From positions 1 to 59,921 of the forward strand of contig JACOUB010000002.1 of the NCBI GenBank assembly GCA_016178015.1: 59,921 bases of DNA, written 5' to 3'. Each line of letters opens with the position of its first letter. Within the stretch, counting starts at the first letter, position 1. The notes under the pieces were generated by a model. That model was given only the letters and a program-made list of their open reading frames with translations. It ran no database searches and had not been told where the DNA came from. Made by a program: the position numbers and the translations under genes. This DNA is from Methylocystis sp. (GTDB lineage Bacteria > Pseudomonadota > Alphaproteobacteria > Rhizobiales > Beijerinckiaceae). Positions 1 to 9,932 of the stretch are shown here, piece by piece.

Positions 1-3000
1 CGGGGACGCGCCTATGACCACGCCGACATTCGCATCCACGCCATCGATCCGCTGTCGCGCGACTTCTGGCAGTTCCCTGACAGTGGCGTCGAGACGGAAG
101 ACGCGGCGGCGCCGCCGCTGCCCGGCGCCGAGCCCAAGCACTGGAACGAGGCCGCGGCGCCGGAGGCCAGCGCGATCGCCGAGCGCATCAAAACGCTCGG
201 CTCGCCAGCCGTTTCGAAACTCGTGGAGCTGCCCATTCGCCGCAATGGCGGCGACGCCAAATTCGGCCTCGATCTCGCCAACGAATTTGCCAAAATCGCC
301 GGACAAGGCCAACCAGGAGCCTATCTCGTCGGCCTGCGCGCCGTGGATGACAAGAAACGCCATTGGTTGCGCGCGCAGGTCACCGATCTTACGTTGAGCG
401 CCATCGAAGAACCGACGCGCGTGCGTTTCGCCGTGACCTCGCTTGCGACGACGCAGCCGGTGAGCGGCGCCGAAATCCGCCTCGAGGGCGTCAAGGACGA
501 AACGTTCGTCACACTGGCGCGCGGCGCGACCGACGCTGCGGGCTTCTTTGCCTTCATCCCCGGCAAGCGAACGGAGGCCGATCTGCGGCGCATCGTCGTG
601 ACCAAGGGCCTCGATTCGCTGGTGCTCGACGCCTACGCCCCGCCATCGGAATATTCCAAAGAGAATTGGACGAAGCCGGACGAAACTTGGCTTGCCTGGA
701 CCACGGACCCAGAGCAACCGCGCCAGGAAACGGCGCGCACGCTCTGTCACGTGTTCACCGAGCGGCCGATCTATCGGCCGGAGGAGCCGGTTCACATCAA
801 GGGCTTCGTGCGCTCCTATCGCGGCGGCGCCCTGAGCCTGACGAAAACTGGCGGGACGCTCGTCGTCTCGGGACCCGGCAATCAGGAGTGGCGCATTCCG
901 GTGACGCTCGACGCGAGCGGCAGCTTCTATCACAAGTTCGATGCGCAGACGCCGGCGACCGGCGATTATTCGGTGAAGTTCGAACCGGCCGGCGCCAAGC
1001 CGAAACAAAAGGCCGAGGAAAAGCCCAAGCAGGACGAAGCGCAAAGCGCTGACGAACAAGAACAAGCCGGCCAAGAACAGGAAGACGCCCAGCAAGCCCA
1101 GCAGGAAGAAGACCTCTCTTGCGGCCAGTTTCCGTTCAAGAAAGAAGCCTATCGTCTGCCCACCTTCGAGGTCGTCCTCAATGCGCCGCAGATGGTTCCG
1201 CTGGACGGCGAATTCAATGTCGATTTGCTTGCCCGCTATTTCGCCGGCGGCCTCGTCGCCGAACGGCCGGTCAAATGGCGCGCCGTGCAGTTTCCGTATG
1301 TGTTCACGCCGCCGGGGCGCGAAGGATTTCTGTTTTCGACCGACGCGCGTTTTTCGGGCGAAGGCAAATTCAAGTCTTCATCGGTGCTGGAGCGCGACGC
1401 GAGGAGATTCCCGGTGGCGACGCGGCGCTCGAGGAATGGGGCGCCGAAACGAATATTTCGGTGCGCAAGAATTTCACGCCGGTGCCGATCTACCTGCCGA
1501 GCGTGAAGGTCGGACCGGACGGCGTCGCCAAAATCAAGGTGAAGCTTCCCGATACCTTGACCGTTTTCAAGCTACGCGCCAAGGCGGTGAGCGGGCCGGA
1601 CCGCTTCGGCTTCGCGGTCGGCGAAATGCTGATCCGCCAGGAGGTCGTGGCGCAACCGGCGTTGCCGCGTTTCGTGCGGCCGGGCGATAAGCTCGACATC
1701 GGCCTCATCGCCCGCGTCGTCGAAGGGCCGGGCGGCGCCGGCAAGGCGACGATTGTGGCGGACGGACTGACGCTCGAAGGTCCCGGCAGCCAAACGTTTG
1801 CGTGGACTCAGAACAAACCGGCCCGGATCGATGTGAACGCCAGCGCGCCCGAGCCGAAAGCCGGCGTGGAGAGCGTGAGGTTGCGCTTCAAAGTGGAGCG
1901 CGACGCGGACCATGCGCGCGACGCCGTCGAAATCGATTTGCCGATAAAGCCTGATCGCGAACCGGTTCGCCGCTACGAGATCGTCGAGATCGCCCCGGGC
2001 GAAACGAAGACCCTGCCGGCTGCGCCAAACGACGCGCGGCCGAGCTCGTTTCGCCGCGACATAACGCTCGCCGCTGATCCGTCGCTCGTCAAACTGGTCG
2101 CCGGGCTGAATGCTCTCATCGAATATCCGTACGGTTGCACGGAACAGCGCCTGTCGCTCACGCGTTCGGCGCTGGCGCTCAAAGCCTTCGCGCCGATTCT
2201 GTCGGCGGCCGGGTTAGAGGGGCGCATCTCCGGCGACGTGCGCAACACGATGCAAGCGATCGATCAATCGATCGACGCCGACGGCCTCGTCGCCTTCTGG
2301 CCCCGTGCGCGCGGAAATGTTTCGCTCACGGCCTGGGCCTATTCCTTTATCGCCAGCGCCGAGCGGGCCGGCGAGCCGGTGGACAAGACCTTGGCGGATC
2401 GGCTCGCCAATGTGCTGAAACTGTCGCTGCGCTCGGACTATCCCCGCCTCCTCGCGGGCGAGGACCTGCGCGAACGCGTCGAAGCGCTCACCGCGCTCGC
2501 CGACGGCGGCAAGCTCGATGAAAGCTATGTCTCCGAACTGGCGCGCCATGCCGATTTTCTGCCCAACGCCAGCGTCGCGGAATTGACGGGCGCGGCGGCG
2601 CGTCTTCAAAACGCCGATGGAAAAATCGTCAATGCGCTGCTCGACGCGCTGTGGCGCCGCGTCAAAATCCTGTCGCGCAACGGCCAACAGGTCTATGCCG
2701 GCCAAGCGGCGGCTGACGCCGGCAATCCGCTCATCCTGCCGTCCGAAACCCGCGCTCTCGCCGAAATGGTGCGCGCCGTCGCGCTGGCTGCGCCTGCCGA
2801 CCCGCGCGCGCTCGTGTTGCGCGACGCTTTGGCTCGGCTCGGCGAAGGCGACGGCTGGGGAACGACCAACGCCACCGCCGCCGCCATCGGCGCCTTGGCC
2901 GAAGGTTGGCTGCGTCCCCCGTCGCCGATCGTGGTCACGCTTGCGCAGGGCGCCGGCGCTCCCGCGCCCATCGCCATCGACGCCAACAGCCCGGTAGCGC

Positions 3001-3578
3001 GCCAAACGAGCGACGACGTTTCCGCTCTCACGATCGCCAATACGGCGAACGCGCCGGTCGTCGCGCTCGTCGAGACGCGTTATGAACCAGCGGAAAGCGG
3101 CGCGAAAGCGCAGCCGCGCAGCGAGGGCCTCGCGCTGACGCGCGACGTGTTCCGCATCAGAGGCGCCAATGTTCCACCCGAACGACTGACGCCTGGCGAT
3201 GACGGAACGCTGCATGTCTCCGTCGGGGACGTGATCGAAGAGACCGCCGAACTCGTCAATCCCGAGGATCGCACGCATGTGGCGATTTCCCTGCCGCTGC
3301 CGGCGGGTTTCGAGCCGCTAAATCCCAATCTCGCCAACTCGCCAGCCGAGGCGCAGCCCTCGAGCCAGCCGACGCTTGCGCCGACGTCCGTGTCGTTCGG
3401 CGACGATCGCGCGTTCTATGCTTACGACTTCCTGCCCAAGGGCAATTATCGTTTCGCCTTCCGGGCGCGAGCGCAGATCGCCGGCAGTTTCACCGAGCCG
3501 CCCGGAGTGGTGGAAACAATGTACAAGAAAGGCGTGCAGGGCGTCAGCGCGGGGCGGCGGATCGATGTTGCGAGGTGA
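1..3578 (+). pseudogene. Alpha-2-macroglobulin family protein, 5' end outside window, frame broken and probably internally deleted
   Basis: The reading frame is open from the first base to about 1400, then continues in another frame to the stop at 3578. The first part carries the MG3-like RPIYRPEEPVHIKGF motif (about 765-810), a long Gln/Glu/Lys-rich linker (about 1000-1115) and an MG4/MG5-like stretch ending FSGEGKFKSS. The second part starts near EEWGAETNISVRKNF, normally the region after the bait domain, and carries the thioester motif CTEQ (2136-2147) and a normal-length C-terminus. Family members such as E. coli YfhM have several hundred residues between these two parts; here there are only tens. 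Bacterial members are periplasmic protease traps working with PBP1C, encoded next. The junction (about 1390-1425) behaves like loss of a base plus loss of the MG5/MG6/bait segment, so the product is probably non-functional. An assembly error is the alternative. Confidence 0.85.
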
Positions 3579-3621
3579 CCATGCAAACGAATGAAGTGAG
3601 CGCACGGGCTCTCCCTCTGGA

Positions 3622-3893
3622 CAGCGTTCATGAAAATGATTCTCTTGAGGCGGCGCGTTTCCGCCTCCTCTCCCCGCTTGCGGGGAGAGGTAAGGTGAGG
3701 GGCTAGGCGATTGGCCACGATCTTCAAATCATCGCATGGCGATGCGGACGGCGCCGCGATGCGGAATGCTCCGATTTTCCGTGATGCTTTCGTCATTCGC
3801 GAGGTGTCGTCGATGCTTGTACGCTCCTTACGTTACGCTAATCCCCCGGCCCCTCACCCAACCTCTCCCCGCAAGCGGGGAGAGGGGCGCACC
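3622..3893 (+). repeat. Composite palindromic intergenic repeat, copy A
   Basis: This fills most of the 359-base gap between the macroglobulin gene and pbpC. It has two outward palindromes of the form CTCTCCCCGC-TTG-CGGGGAGAG (near 3668-3692) and its reverse (near 3862-3886), joined by a core of about 170 bases. The reverse complement of 20501-20761 matches it along almost its whole length, core included, apart from a short insertion here near 3780-3793. No protein-coding capacity was recognised in it. Confidence 0.85.
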
Positions 3894-3937
3894 CATCTAC
3901 AACGGTCGCTGCACGACCACCCTCTCCGTCTAGGAAA

Positions 3938-6178
3938 GTGTATGCGCGCCTCGCCGTCATTGTCGCGACGACATCGCTGATCGGTTGCGCGACATGGCTT
4001 TCGCGCACCGCGCTGTCGCGCGCCGAGCTCATAGCGCCGCGCGCAACGCCGATCGTCTATGACCGCAACGGCGCCTTTCTCACGCAAGTCGGTCATGCGG
4101 ACGCGCGCGACGCCAAGGACATCGATTACGGCTATTGGCCGCTCGAGGCGGCGCCCGAGCGCGTCTTGCGCGCGACGCTCGCTTTGGAGGATCGGCGCTT
4201 CTTCGATCATTACGGCGTCGATCCGCGAGCGATGCTGCGCGCGGCATGGAAAAATTTGCGCGGACGCGGCCAGCGCTCCGGCGCCTCGACCATCGCGATG
4301 CAAGTCGCGCGACTGCAAAACCCTGAGCCGCGCACATTCGTCAACAAGATCATCGAGGCGGCGACAGCCGTCGCGCTTATTTCGCGCTATGGCCACGACA
4401 GGGTGCTGGCGCATTACTTGCGGCTCGCGCCATATGGAAACGGCAGCCACGGCATCGCCCACGCGGCGCGCTTTTATTTCGACAAGCCCGTCGAAGACCT
4501 CTCCTGGGCCGAGATCGCGCTGCTTGCGGCCGTCCCGCAGTCGCCAGGGCGCATGAATATTTTACGCGACCGCGGATTGAGGTTGGCGGTGGCGCGCGGT
4601 CAGCGCGCGCTTGAGCATCTGGAGCGCCAACAGGTCATCGATTCCGCACAGGCGTCGCTCGCCCGAAAACAACTCACGACGATGCGCATCGGCAGCGCCC
4701 CGCGCCCTCGGCAAGCGCTGCACGCTGCCTTGCGCTATGAGCGTCTCGTTCGCGACCGCCGCCTCGAACCCGTTTCGAAACACGACCCCCGCATTCATGC
4801 GACGATCGATCTCGCCTTGCAGGACAAGATCGCCAATCTGGCGCGCCGCTATCTCTCTGGCTGGCGTTCCGCCGGCGCGCAGCAGGTCGCGGCGCTCGTG
4901 GTCGAACGCGGCTCTAACGCGGTGCGCGTCGATATCGGCTCCGCCGACTATCACGATCTACGCAATGGGGCTTTCGATTTTACGCGCGTGTCGCGATCGC
5001 CGGGTTCGACACTAAAACCTTTCGTCTATGCGCTGGCCTTCGAACGCGGCGCGTTGAAGGCCACCGACATATTGGCCGATCTCCCGGAAGGCGCTTCCGG
5101 CGTCAACAACGCCGACGGCAGTTTCCTGGGGCCGCTGCTGCCGCGTCAAGCGCTCGCCAATTCGCGCAATGTGCCGGCGACCAATCTGTTGCGTCGCGTG
5201 GGGCTCGAGACGAGCTTTCAGTTCCTGCACGATCTTGGTCTGCATGACCTTGAAGCGCCGGCCGAATCCTTCGGCGTCTCGATGGCGATCGGCTCCTTGC
5301 CGACACGGCTCGAAAATCTCGTGCGCGCTTACGGCGCGCTCGCCGAAGACGGCAGACTGTCCGATCTGATGTTCGCCAACGAACAAAGACGCCGTCCGGC
5401 AATCCGCGTCATGTCGACCGACACGGCGCGGCTCATTACCTCTTTCCTTGCCGATCCGCTGGCGCGCCTGCCGAGCTTCCCGCGTTACGGGCCGCTCGAA
5501 TTCCCGTTCGCCGTCGCGGTGAAGACCGGCACCTCGCAAGGCTATCGCGACGCCTGGACCATCACCTACTCGCGCAAGGTCGTCGTCGGCGTGTGGATCG
5601 GCAGAGCCGACGCCGGCACGATGAACCAGCTCAGCGGCGCCGGCGCGAGCGCGCGTCTGGCCCACGCCATCCTCGCCCACATCCATGGCGCGAAGCCCGG
5701 CGATATTGCGCAGGACGCTTTTCCCGCGCCGGAGGGTCGCGTTCCGGTCGAGATGTGCCTGACCAGCGGCGGGAGAAGCAATGGCTCATGCGGCGAAACG
5801 CTGGTCGAGTGGGTGAAGCCCGCCGAGGCGCCGCCGCTCGCCGCGGCGCAACGCGCTCCAGGCGCCGAACAAAACCATGCTCCCGAGCCGACCCAGTTCG
5901 CGCCGGAAGCGGTCGCGCTCGCCATCACGACGCCCGAGCACAACAGCCATATCTGGCGCAATCCCGAACAGCCGCAGTCCTCAAACAAGCTGGCGCTGCA
6001 AGTCGACGCTGCGCCGCATGTCGAGCAAGTCGTCTGGTATGTCGATGGGCAGCCCTTCGCGCTCGCCGAACCCGGCGCCCCCGTGTTTTGGCCCATGCAG
6101 CCGGGCGTGCATCGGTTTCAGGCGCGCCTGCCGTTGCAACAGGGGGCGTCGCGCACGGTCAAAGTGACGATCGAGTAG
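3938..6178 (+). CDS. pbpC: Penicillin-binding protein 1C (bifunctional transglycosylase/transpeptidase)
   Basis: 746 residues from a GTG start, close to the usual PBP1C length. After an N-terminal membrane anchor there is a GT51 glycosyltransferase domain with the EDRRFF motif around residue 84 and the STIAMQVAR motif. The penicillin-binding transpeptidase domain has all three signature motifs: STLK at 357-360, SRN at about 409 and KTGTS at about 529. The last roughly 100 residues (NSHIWRNP...WYVDGQPF) match the C-terminal beta-sandwich domain specific to PBP1C. The enzyme polymerises and cross-links peptidoglycan at the outer face of the inner membrane. It follows the macroglobulin gene, the standard yfhM-pbpC pairing, and is intact although that partner is broken. 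Confidence 0.95.
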   Translation: MYARLAVIVATTSLIGCATWLSRTALSRAELIAPRATPIVYDRNGAFLTQVGHADARDAKDIDYGYWPLEAAPERVLRATLALEDRRFFDHYGVDPRAMLRAAWKNLRGRGQRSGASTIAMQVARLQNPEPRTFVNKIIEAATAVALISRYGHDRVLAHYLRLAPYGNGSHGIAHAARFYFDKPVEDLSWAEIALLAAVPQSPGRMNILRDRGLRLAVARGQRALEHLERQQVIDSAQASLARKQLTTMRIGSAPRPRQALHAALRYERLVRDRRLEPVSKHDPRIHATIDLALQDKIANLARRYLSGWRSAGAQQVAALVVERGSNAVRVDIGSADYHDLRNGAFDFTRVSRSPGSTLKPFVYALAFERGALKATDILADLPEGASGVNNADGSFLGPLLPRQALANSRNVPATNLLRRVGLETSFQFLHDLGLHDLEAPAESFGVSMAIGSLPTRLENLVRAYGALAEDGRLSDLMFANEQRRRPAIRVMSTDTARLITSFLADPLARLPSFPRYGPLEFPFAVAVKTGTSQGYRDAWTITYSRKVVVGVWIGRADAGTMNQLSGAGASARLAHAILAHIHGAKPGDIAQDAFPAPEGRVPVEMCLTSGGRSNGSCGETLVEWVKPAEAPPLAAAQRAPGAEQNHAPEPTQFAPEAVALAITTPEHNSHIWRNPEQPQSSNKLALQVDAAPHVEQVVWYVDGQPFALAEPGAPVFWPMQPGVHRFQARLPLQQGASRTVKVTIE

Positions 6179-6194
6179 CGCAGCGACGGCGAAT

Positions 6195-7523
6195 TCACAG
6201 AGCCGGATGGGTCACGCTCGTTGCGCAGCGTTCAACCTCGCGTTGGGGGCGCAGCGTGGGCCGCCCGGTGAACGACTTGCCGGCGCGCGCCTTCGCCAGG
6301 CTTTTGATGCGCATGACTGCGTCCTGGCCGGATCGCTCCGGCGCCCGACGCTGCTGTTGCAACGGACGCCGGGTGGCGTCTTCGTGGGGCGAGCCCGCGC
6401 TGCGCCTGTCGATGACCGCCAAAGACTGGCGCGTGAGCTTTTCGATGGCGCGCAACAACGGACGCTCGCTATTGTCGCACAAGGAGATCGCTGCGCCGCC
6501 GGCGCCGGCGCGCGCCGTGCGGCCGATGCGGTGGACATAGGCCTCCGGCGTCTCCGGCAGTTCGAAGTTCACGACATGGGTCACGCCGTCGACGTCGATG
6601 CCGCGTGCAGCGATGTCGGTGGCGACCAGCACGCGCGTGCGGCCGCGGCGAAACCCCTCCAGCGCCTGCTGTCGCTGGCTTTGGCTCTTGTTGCCGTGAA
6701 TAGCCGCCGAGCCGACGCCGGCGCGCTCGAGATGTTGGGCGACCCGGTCGGCGCCGCGCTTGGTGCGCGTGAACACGAGGGCGCGGGCGAAGGCCGGATC
6801 GGCCAGCAATTCGACGAGCAGATCGCGCTTTGCCGCGCCATCGACGAAGAACACGCGCTGGTCGACGCGCTCGGCCACGGGCGCGCCCGGCGTCACGCTC
6901 ACCTCGACCGGATCGCGCAGCATGGCGGCGGCGAGGCCGGCGATCTCCTTCGGCATGGTCGCCGAAAAAAACAGGTTCTGCCGGTTGTTCGGCAACCGCG
7001 CCACGATCTGCCGGATCGGCGGCAGGAAGCCGAGATCGAGCATGTGATCGGCCTCGTCGAGGACGATAACTTCCGCCGCATCGAGCCGCAGGTGGCGGCT
7101 CGCGAGGTGGTCGAGCAAACGTCCGGGCGTCGCCACCAGCACGTCGAGACCGCCCGCCAGCGCCTTGATCTGCGGACCATGGGCGACGCCGCCGACGACG
7201 ACCCCGACGCTGACGCCGGCGAAGCGGCCATAGGCGCGGAAACTCTCGGCGATCTGCGCGGCGAGTTCGCGGGTCGGCGCCAGAACGAGCGCCCGCACGC
7301 TGTGCGGGGCGGGCCGGCGCCGCGCGCTCACCAGGCGATGCAGGATCGGCAGCGCGAAGGCCGCCGTCTTGCCGGTGCCGGTCTGGGCGATGCCGAGCAG
7401 ATCGCGCCCTTGCAGCAAGGGCGGAATGGCGCGGGCCTGAATGGGAGTGGGGGAAACATAACCTTCGCGCTCAAGGGCGCGCAATAGGACCTCGGCGAGG
7501 CCGAGATCGGCAAATTGTGTCAC
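6195..7523 (-). CDS. rhlE: DEAD-box ATP-dependent RNA helicase, RhlE type
   Basis: 442 residues from a GTG start. All helicase core motifs are visible in order: the Q motif region (GYVSPTPIQ), Walker A AQTGTGKT, PTRELA, TPGR, DEAD, SAT, ARGID and HRIGRTARAG. The C-terminal tail is short, basic and Arg/Gln-rich, as in RhlE proteins that act in ribosome assembly or RNA decay. It converges on pbpC with 16 bases between stops and diverges from the copper efflux operon. No ATG lies near the start; the GTG is followed directly by conserved N-terminal sequence (FADLGL). Confidence 0.93.
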   Translation of the reverse strand: MTQFADLGLAEVLLRALEREGYVSPTPIQARAIPPLLQGRDLLGIAQTGTGKTAAFALPILHRLVSARRRPAPHSVRALVLAPTRELAAQIAESFRAYGRFAGVSVGVVVGGVAHGPQIKALAGGLDVLVATPGRLLDHLASRHLRLDAAEVIVLDEADHMLDLGFLPPIRQIVARLPNNRQNLFFSATMPKEIAGLAAAMLRDPVEVSVTPGAPVAERVDQRVFFVDGAAKRDLLVELLADPAFARALVFTRTKRGADRVAQHLERAGVGSAAIHGNKSQSQRQQALEGFRRGRTRVLVATDIAARGIDVDGVTHVVNFELPETPEAYVHRIGRTARAGAGGAAISLCDNSERPLLRAIEKLTRQSLAVIDRRSAGSPHEDATRRPLQQQRRAPERSGQDAVMRIKSLAKARAGKSFTGRPTLRPQREVERCATSVTHPAL

Positions 7524-7642
7524 GTGATGTCTTTCAAGTACGATCGAACGCGACCGCGCGGCACAGCGCCGCTGGCGGAGCTTCGGTCAGGAGAGGGAGA
7601 CTTGCCCCGCGTATTGGGCCGTCGGCTCGAGAAAAAGGACGC

Positions 7643-7669
7643 TCGGCAGACCTTCGATCGGCAGACCTT
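7643..7669. promoter_or_regulatory. Tandem direct repeat upstream of the copper efflux operon
   Basis: The 12-base unit TCGGCAGACCTT occurs at 7643-7654 and again at 7658-7669, a 15-base period, within the 291-base gap (7524-7814) between rhlE and the efflux operon. Direct repeats spaced by about one and a half helical turns can bind a dimeric or tandem regulator. No named metal-responsive operator (CueR, CopY, CsoR) was recognised. The regulatory role is inferred from position only. Nothing else in the gap looks like a gene. Confidence 0.35.
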
Positions 7670-7814
7670 GCGGTCGGAAAGATCAATCTACGCGATTGGA
7701 GCATCTCGCGCTGCGATGCAGCAAGGTCCTGCTACAGGGATTTTCGCGCGACGTCAATGCTACCGACTTTTGCGCCGTCTTGTCATTTCAGCGCCGCGCC
7801 GGTAATAACGCGCC

Positions 7815-8150
7815 ATGCCCCGATGGCTTGCGATGACACGGGTTCTGGCGATGCTGGCGATCTTCGGATTGATCGTCGGGTCTTTTGTCACGCCGGCGCG
7901 CGCCATGGCTGTCGATTCGCCGGCCATGACCATGGCGGGCGATATGCCCGACTGTCCGGAGAAGAAAGCGCCTGATTGCGCCAAGGATTGTCCCTTGGCG
8001 ATCATGTGTCTCGCCACGAGCCTCCCCGCGGCGGCGATTTCGTTTCATGCGGCGCCGCGCACAGCAAGCGTCGAGGTTTTGTTTCCGCTCGACGACGCCC
8101 TCATAACTGGCGTCGGCGCTTCGCCTCCCCGAAGACCTCCCCGAATCTAG
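7815..8150 (+). CDS. Small secreted cysteine-rich protein heading the Cus operon
   Basis: 111 residues, or 105 from the in-frame ATG at 7833. A signal-peptide-like hydrophobic segment (LAMLAIFGLIVGSFVTPARA) is followed by a short Met-rich stretch (AMTMAGDM) and four cysteines in a row of motifs DCPEKK..DCAKDCPLAIMC. The rest is low in recognisable features. Met and Cys clusters in an exported peptide next to CusCBA suggest Cu(I)/Ag(I) binding, but this is inferred from composition and position; no named family was recognised. It is first in a co-directional run with very short gaps. Confidence 0.7.
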   Translation: MPRWLAMTRVLAMLAIFGLIVGSFVTPARAMAVDSPAMTMAGDMPDCPEKKAPDCAKDCPLAIMCLATSLPAAAISFHAAPRTASVEVLFPLDDALITGVGASPPRRPPRI

Positions 8151-8268
8151 GACATTGGCGTTTACGCCCGTCGAGCGCCTCGCGGCGCGGCGGCGCTGCG
8201 CCTGCGCCCGGCTCGTTACGAGCCGGCGCGCAGCAGCCGCTATGTCCCTCGTTTTCGGAGAAACTTCC

Positions 8269-8670
8269 ATGCCTTCGCACTTTCGCGCGCGCGCCTCGGC
8301 GGCGCTCATCGGCCTCGCCATGGCCGGAACCGCAACGATCGCCCGCGCCGACGTGAATGACTACGAATTCCAGCTTGTGGACAAGGAAACCAAAAAGGGC
8401 GACGCGATCATTTCGGTTCGCCTTATCCACAAGCCTGACGGCAAGCTCGTCCCGAATGCGGTGATTTTCGCGACGCGACTTGATATGGCTCCTGAGGGCA
8501 TGGAGACGATGAAAACCACGATCGAGCCGGCGCCGAGCGAGGAACCGGGCGTCTATCGGTTCAAGGCCGCGTTGTCGATGGCGGGCGGCTGGCGGCTGTC
8601 GCTCGGGGCCAAGGCGCCAGGCGAGGCCGGCACGATCGAAACCAGGCTGATCCTGAAGGCGTTGCCATGA
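8269..8670 (+). CDS. Periplasmic YtkA/FixH-like protein of the Cus operon
   Basis: 133 residues from the ATG at 8269, chosen because GGAG lies eight bases upstream and a clean signal peptide (ending near TIARA) follows. An open frame continues upstream to 8155 but lacks this signal. The mature part reads as an immunoglobulin-like small domain (VRLIHKPDGKLVPNAVIF, ..GVYRFKAALSMAGGWRLSLGAK), typical of YtkA/FixH-type proteins often encoded in heavy-metal efflux operons of alphaproteobacteria. Its stop overlaps the next start as ATGA. A metal-chaperone or accessory role is inferred from context. Confidence 0.75.
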   Translation: MPSHFRARASAALIGLAMAGTATIARADVNDYEFQLVDKETKKGDAIISVRLIHKPDGKLVPNAVIFATRLDMAPEGMETMKTTIEPAPSEEPGVYRFKAALSMAGGWRLSLGAKAPGEAGTIETRLILKALP

Positions 8671-9932
8671 ACCCGGCGAGCCGCATGGGTCGGCTTGCCG
8701 CGATGGGAGCAATCACGGCGTCGCTGTGGTTGTCGCCGCTCGAGGCGAAGGAGCGCCAAGCGGAGCAGCGGCAACCGCCTGGCGCGACCGTCGAGAGCGT
8801 CGTGGCGCTGGCGCGGCGGCTCAGCCCCGAACTCGCTGCGGCGGCGTTAGACGCAGAGGCCGCGGTCCACAAGATCGGCGCGGCCGGCGTGCTCGCCGAT
8901 CCAACCATAAATCTCGAAGCCTGGGATGTGAACGGCCATCAGGGTATTGGCCAACGGCGCATCGGCGTCGAGCAGGAATTCAAGCTCTGGGGAAAACGTG
9001 ATCTCGAGCGCGAGATAGCGCAGGCCGACGCCGAGGCCGCCAAGCATCAGAGCAGCGCTGCCGATACGGATTTGATCGCACGCGTCAAAACCGTTTACGC
9101 GGAATACTGCGCGGCGCATCAGGCCGTTGACCTGTCAATCGGATTAAAGCGCCGGGTCGACGAACTCCTTGGACTGTTGCGCTTGCGTTATGGCGCGACG
9201 TCGGTTGACCAGCAGGAGGTGATCAAGGCCGAAATCGAAGCGGCGACGGCCGAAGCGGACGTCGTGCGTCGTCAGGGCGAGACGAAATCCGCCGCGGCCC
9301 GGTTGAACGCCTTGGTCGGGCGTCATCCGCAAGCGGCGCTCGCTGCTCCGAACGGCTTCCGGCCTCTCAAAGCGAATGTCACAATGGCGGGCGTCCAGGC
9401 GCGGGCCTGGGCGGCAAATCCTCTGCTCGCCGCGACGGCCGCCCAGGTCGACGCCGCGACGGGCGCAAAATCGCTCGCCGATCTGAATTACTACCCGGAG
9501 GTGACCCTCGGGGCGAGATATGTTCAACGACCCCGGGGCGAGGATACCGGCGAATTCCTGTTAGGGTTCAAGGTCCCGCTTCAGTACGAGGCGAAAGACG
9601 CCGAGCAGCGCGCGGCCAGTTCGCGGCTGGGCGCCGCGCAGGCGCGAAGCGACGCCATTCGCATTCGGCTCGACGGCGATGTCGTTGATGCGTGGTTCGG
9701 GTTCGACGCTGTGCGGAAAGCGATCCGCATTTACGAGCAGCGCCAGCTTCCTCCGGCCCGATTGTCGGTGGAGACCGCCCGCAGCGGCTTTCAGGCCGGA
9801 ACAACCGACCTCTCGGTTGTTCTCGAAGCGGAGCGGCGGCTGCGCACGATCCAACTCGATCTCTTGAAGCTCAAAGTGGAGAGCCAAGCCAAATACGCCG
9901 AGCTCGAACGTTTGGCGGGAGGCTCCCTATGA
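8667..9932 (+). CDS. cusC: Outer-membrane efflux protein of the TolC family (CusC/CzcC-like)
   Basis: 421 residues with an N-terminal export signal and the long alpha-helical repeats rich in Ala, Glu, Arg and Gln that form the TolC-type periplasmic barrel (for example the duplicated helices after LARRLSPELAAAALDAEA and RAWAANPLLAATAAQVDAA). It should form the outer-membrane channel of the tripartite pump encoded with the next two genes. It is coupled by ATGA overlaps on both sides, so the three pump genes are very likely co-translated. The symbol rests mainly on the CusA assignment. Confidence 0.88.
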   Translation: MNPASRMGRLAAMGAITASLWLSPLEAKERQAEQRQPPGATVESVVALARRLSPELAAAALDAEAAVHKIGAAGVLADPTINLEAWDVNGHQGIGQRRIGVEQEFKLWGKRDLEREIAQADAEAAKHQSSAADTDLIARVKTVYAEYCAAHQAVDLSIGLKRRVDELLGLLRLRYGATSVDQQEVIKAEIEAATAEADVVRRQGETKSAAARLNALVGRHPQAALAAPNGFRPLKANVTMAGVQARAWAANPLLAATAAQVDAATGAKSLADLNYYPEVTLGARYVQRPRGEDTGEFLLGFKVPLQYEAKDAEQRAASSRLGAAQARSDAIRIRLDGDVVDAWFGFDAVRKAIRIYEQRQLPPARLSVETARSGFQAGTTDLSVVLEAERRLRTIQLDLLKLKVESQAKYAELERLAGGSL

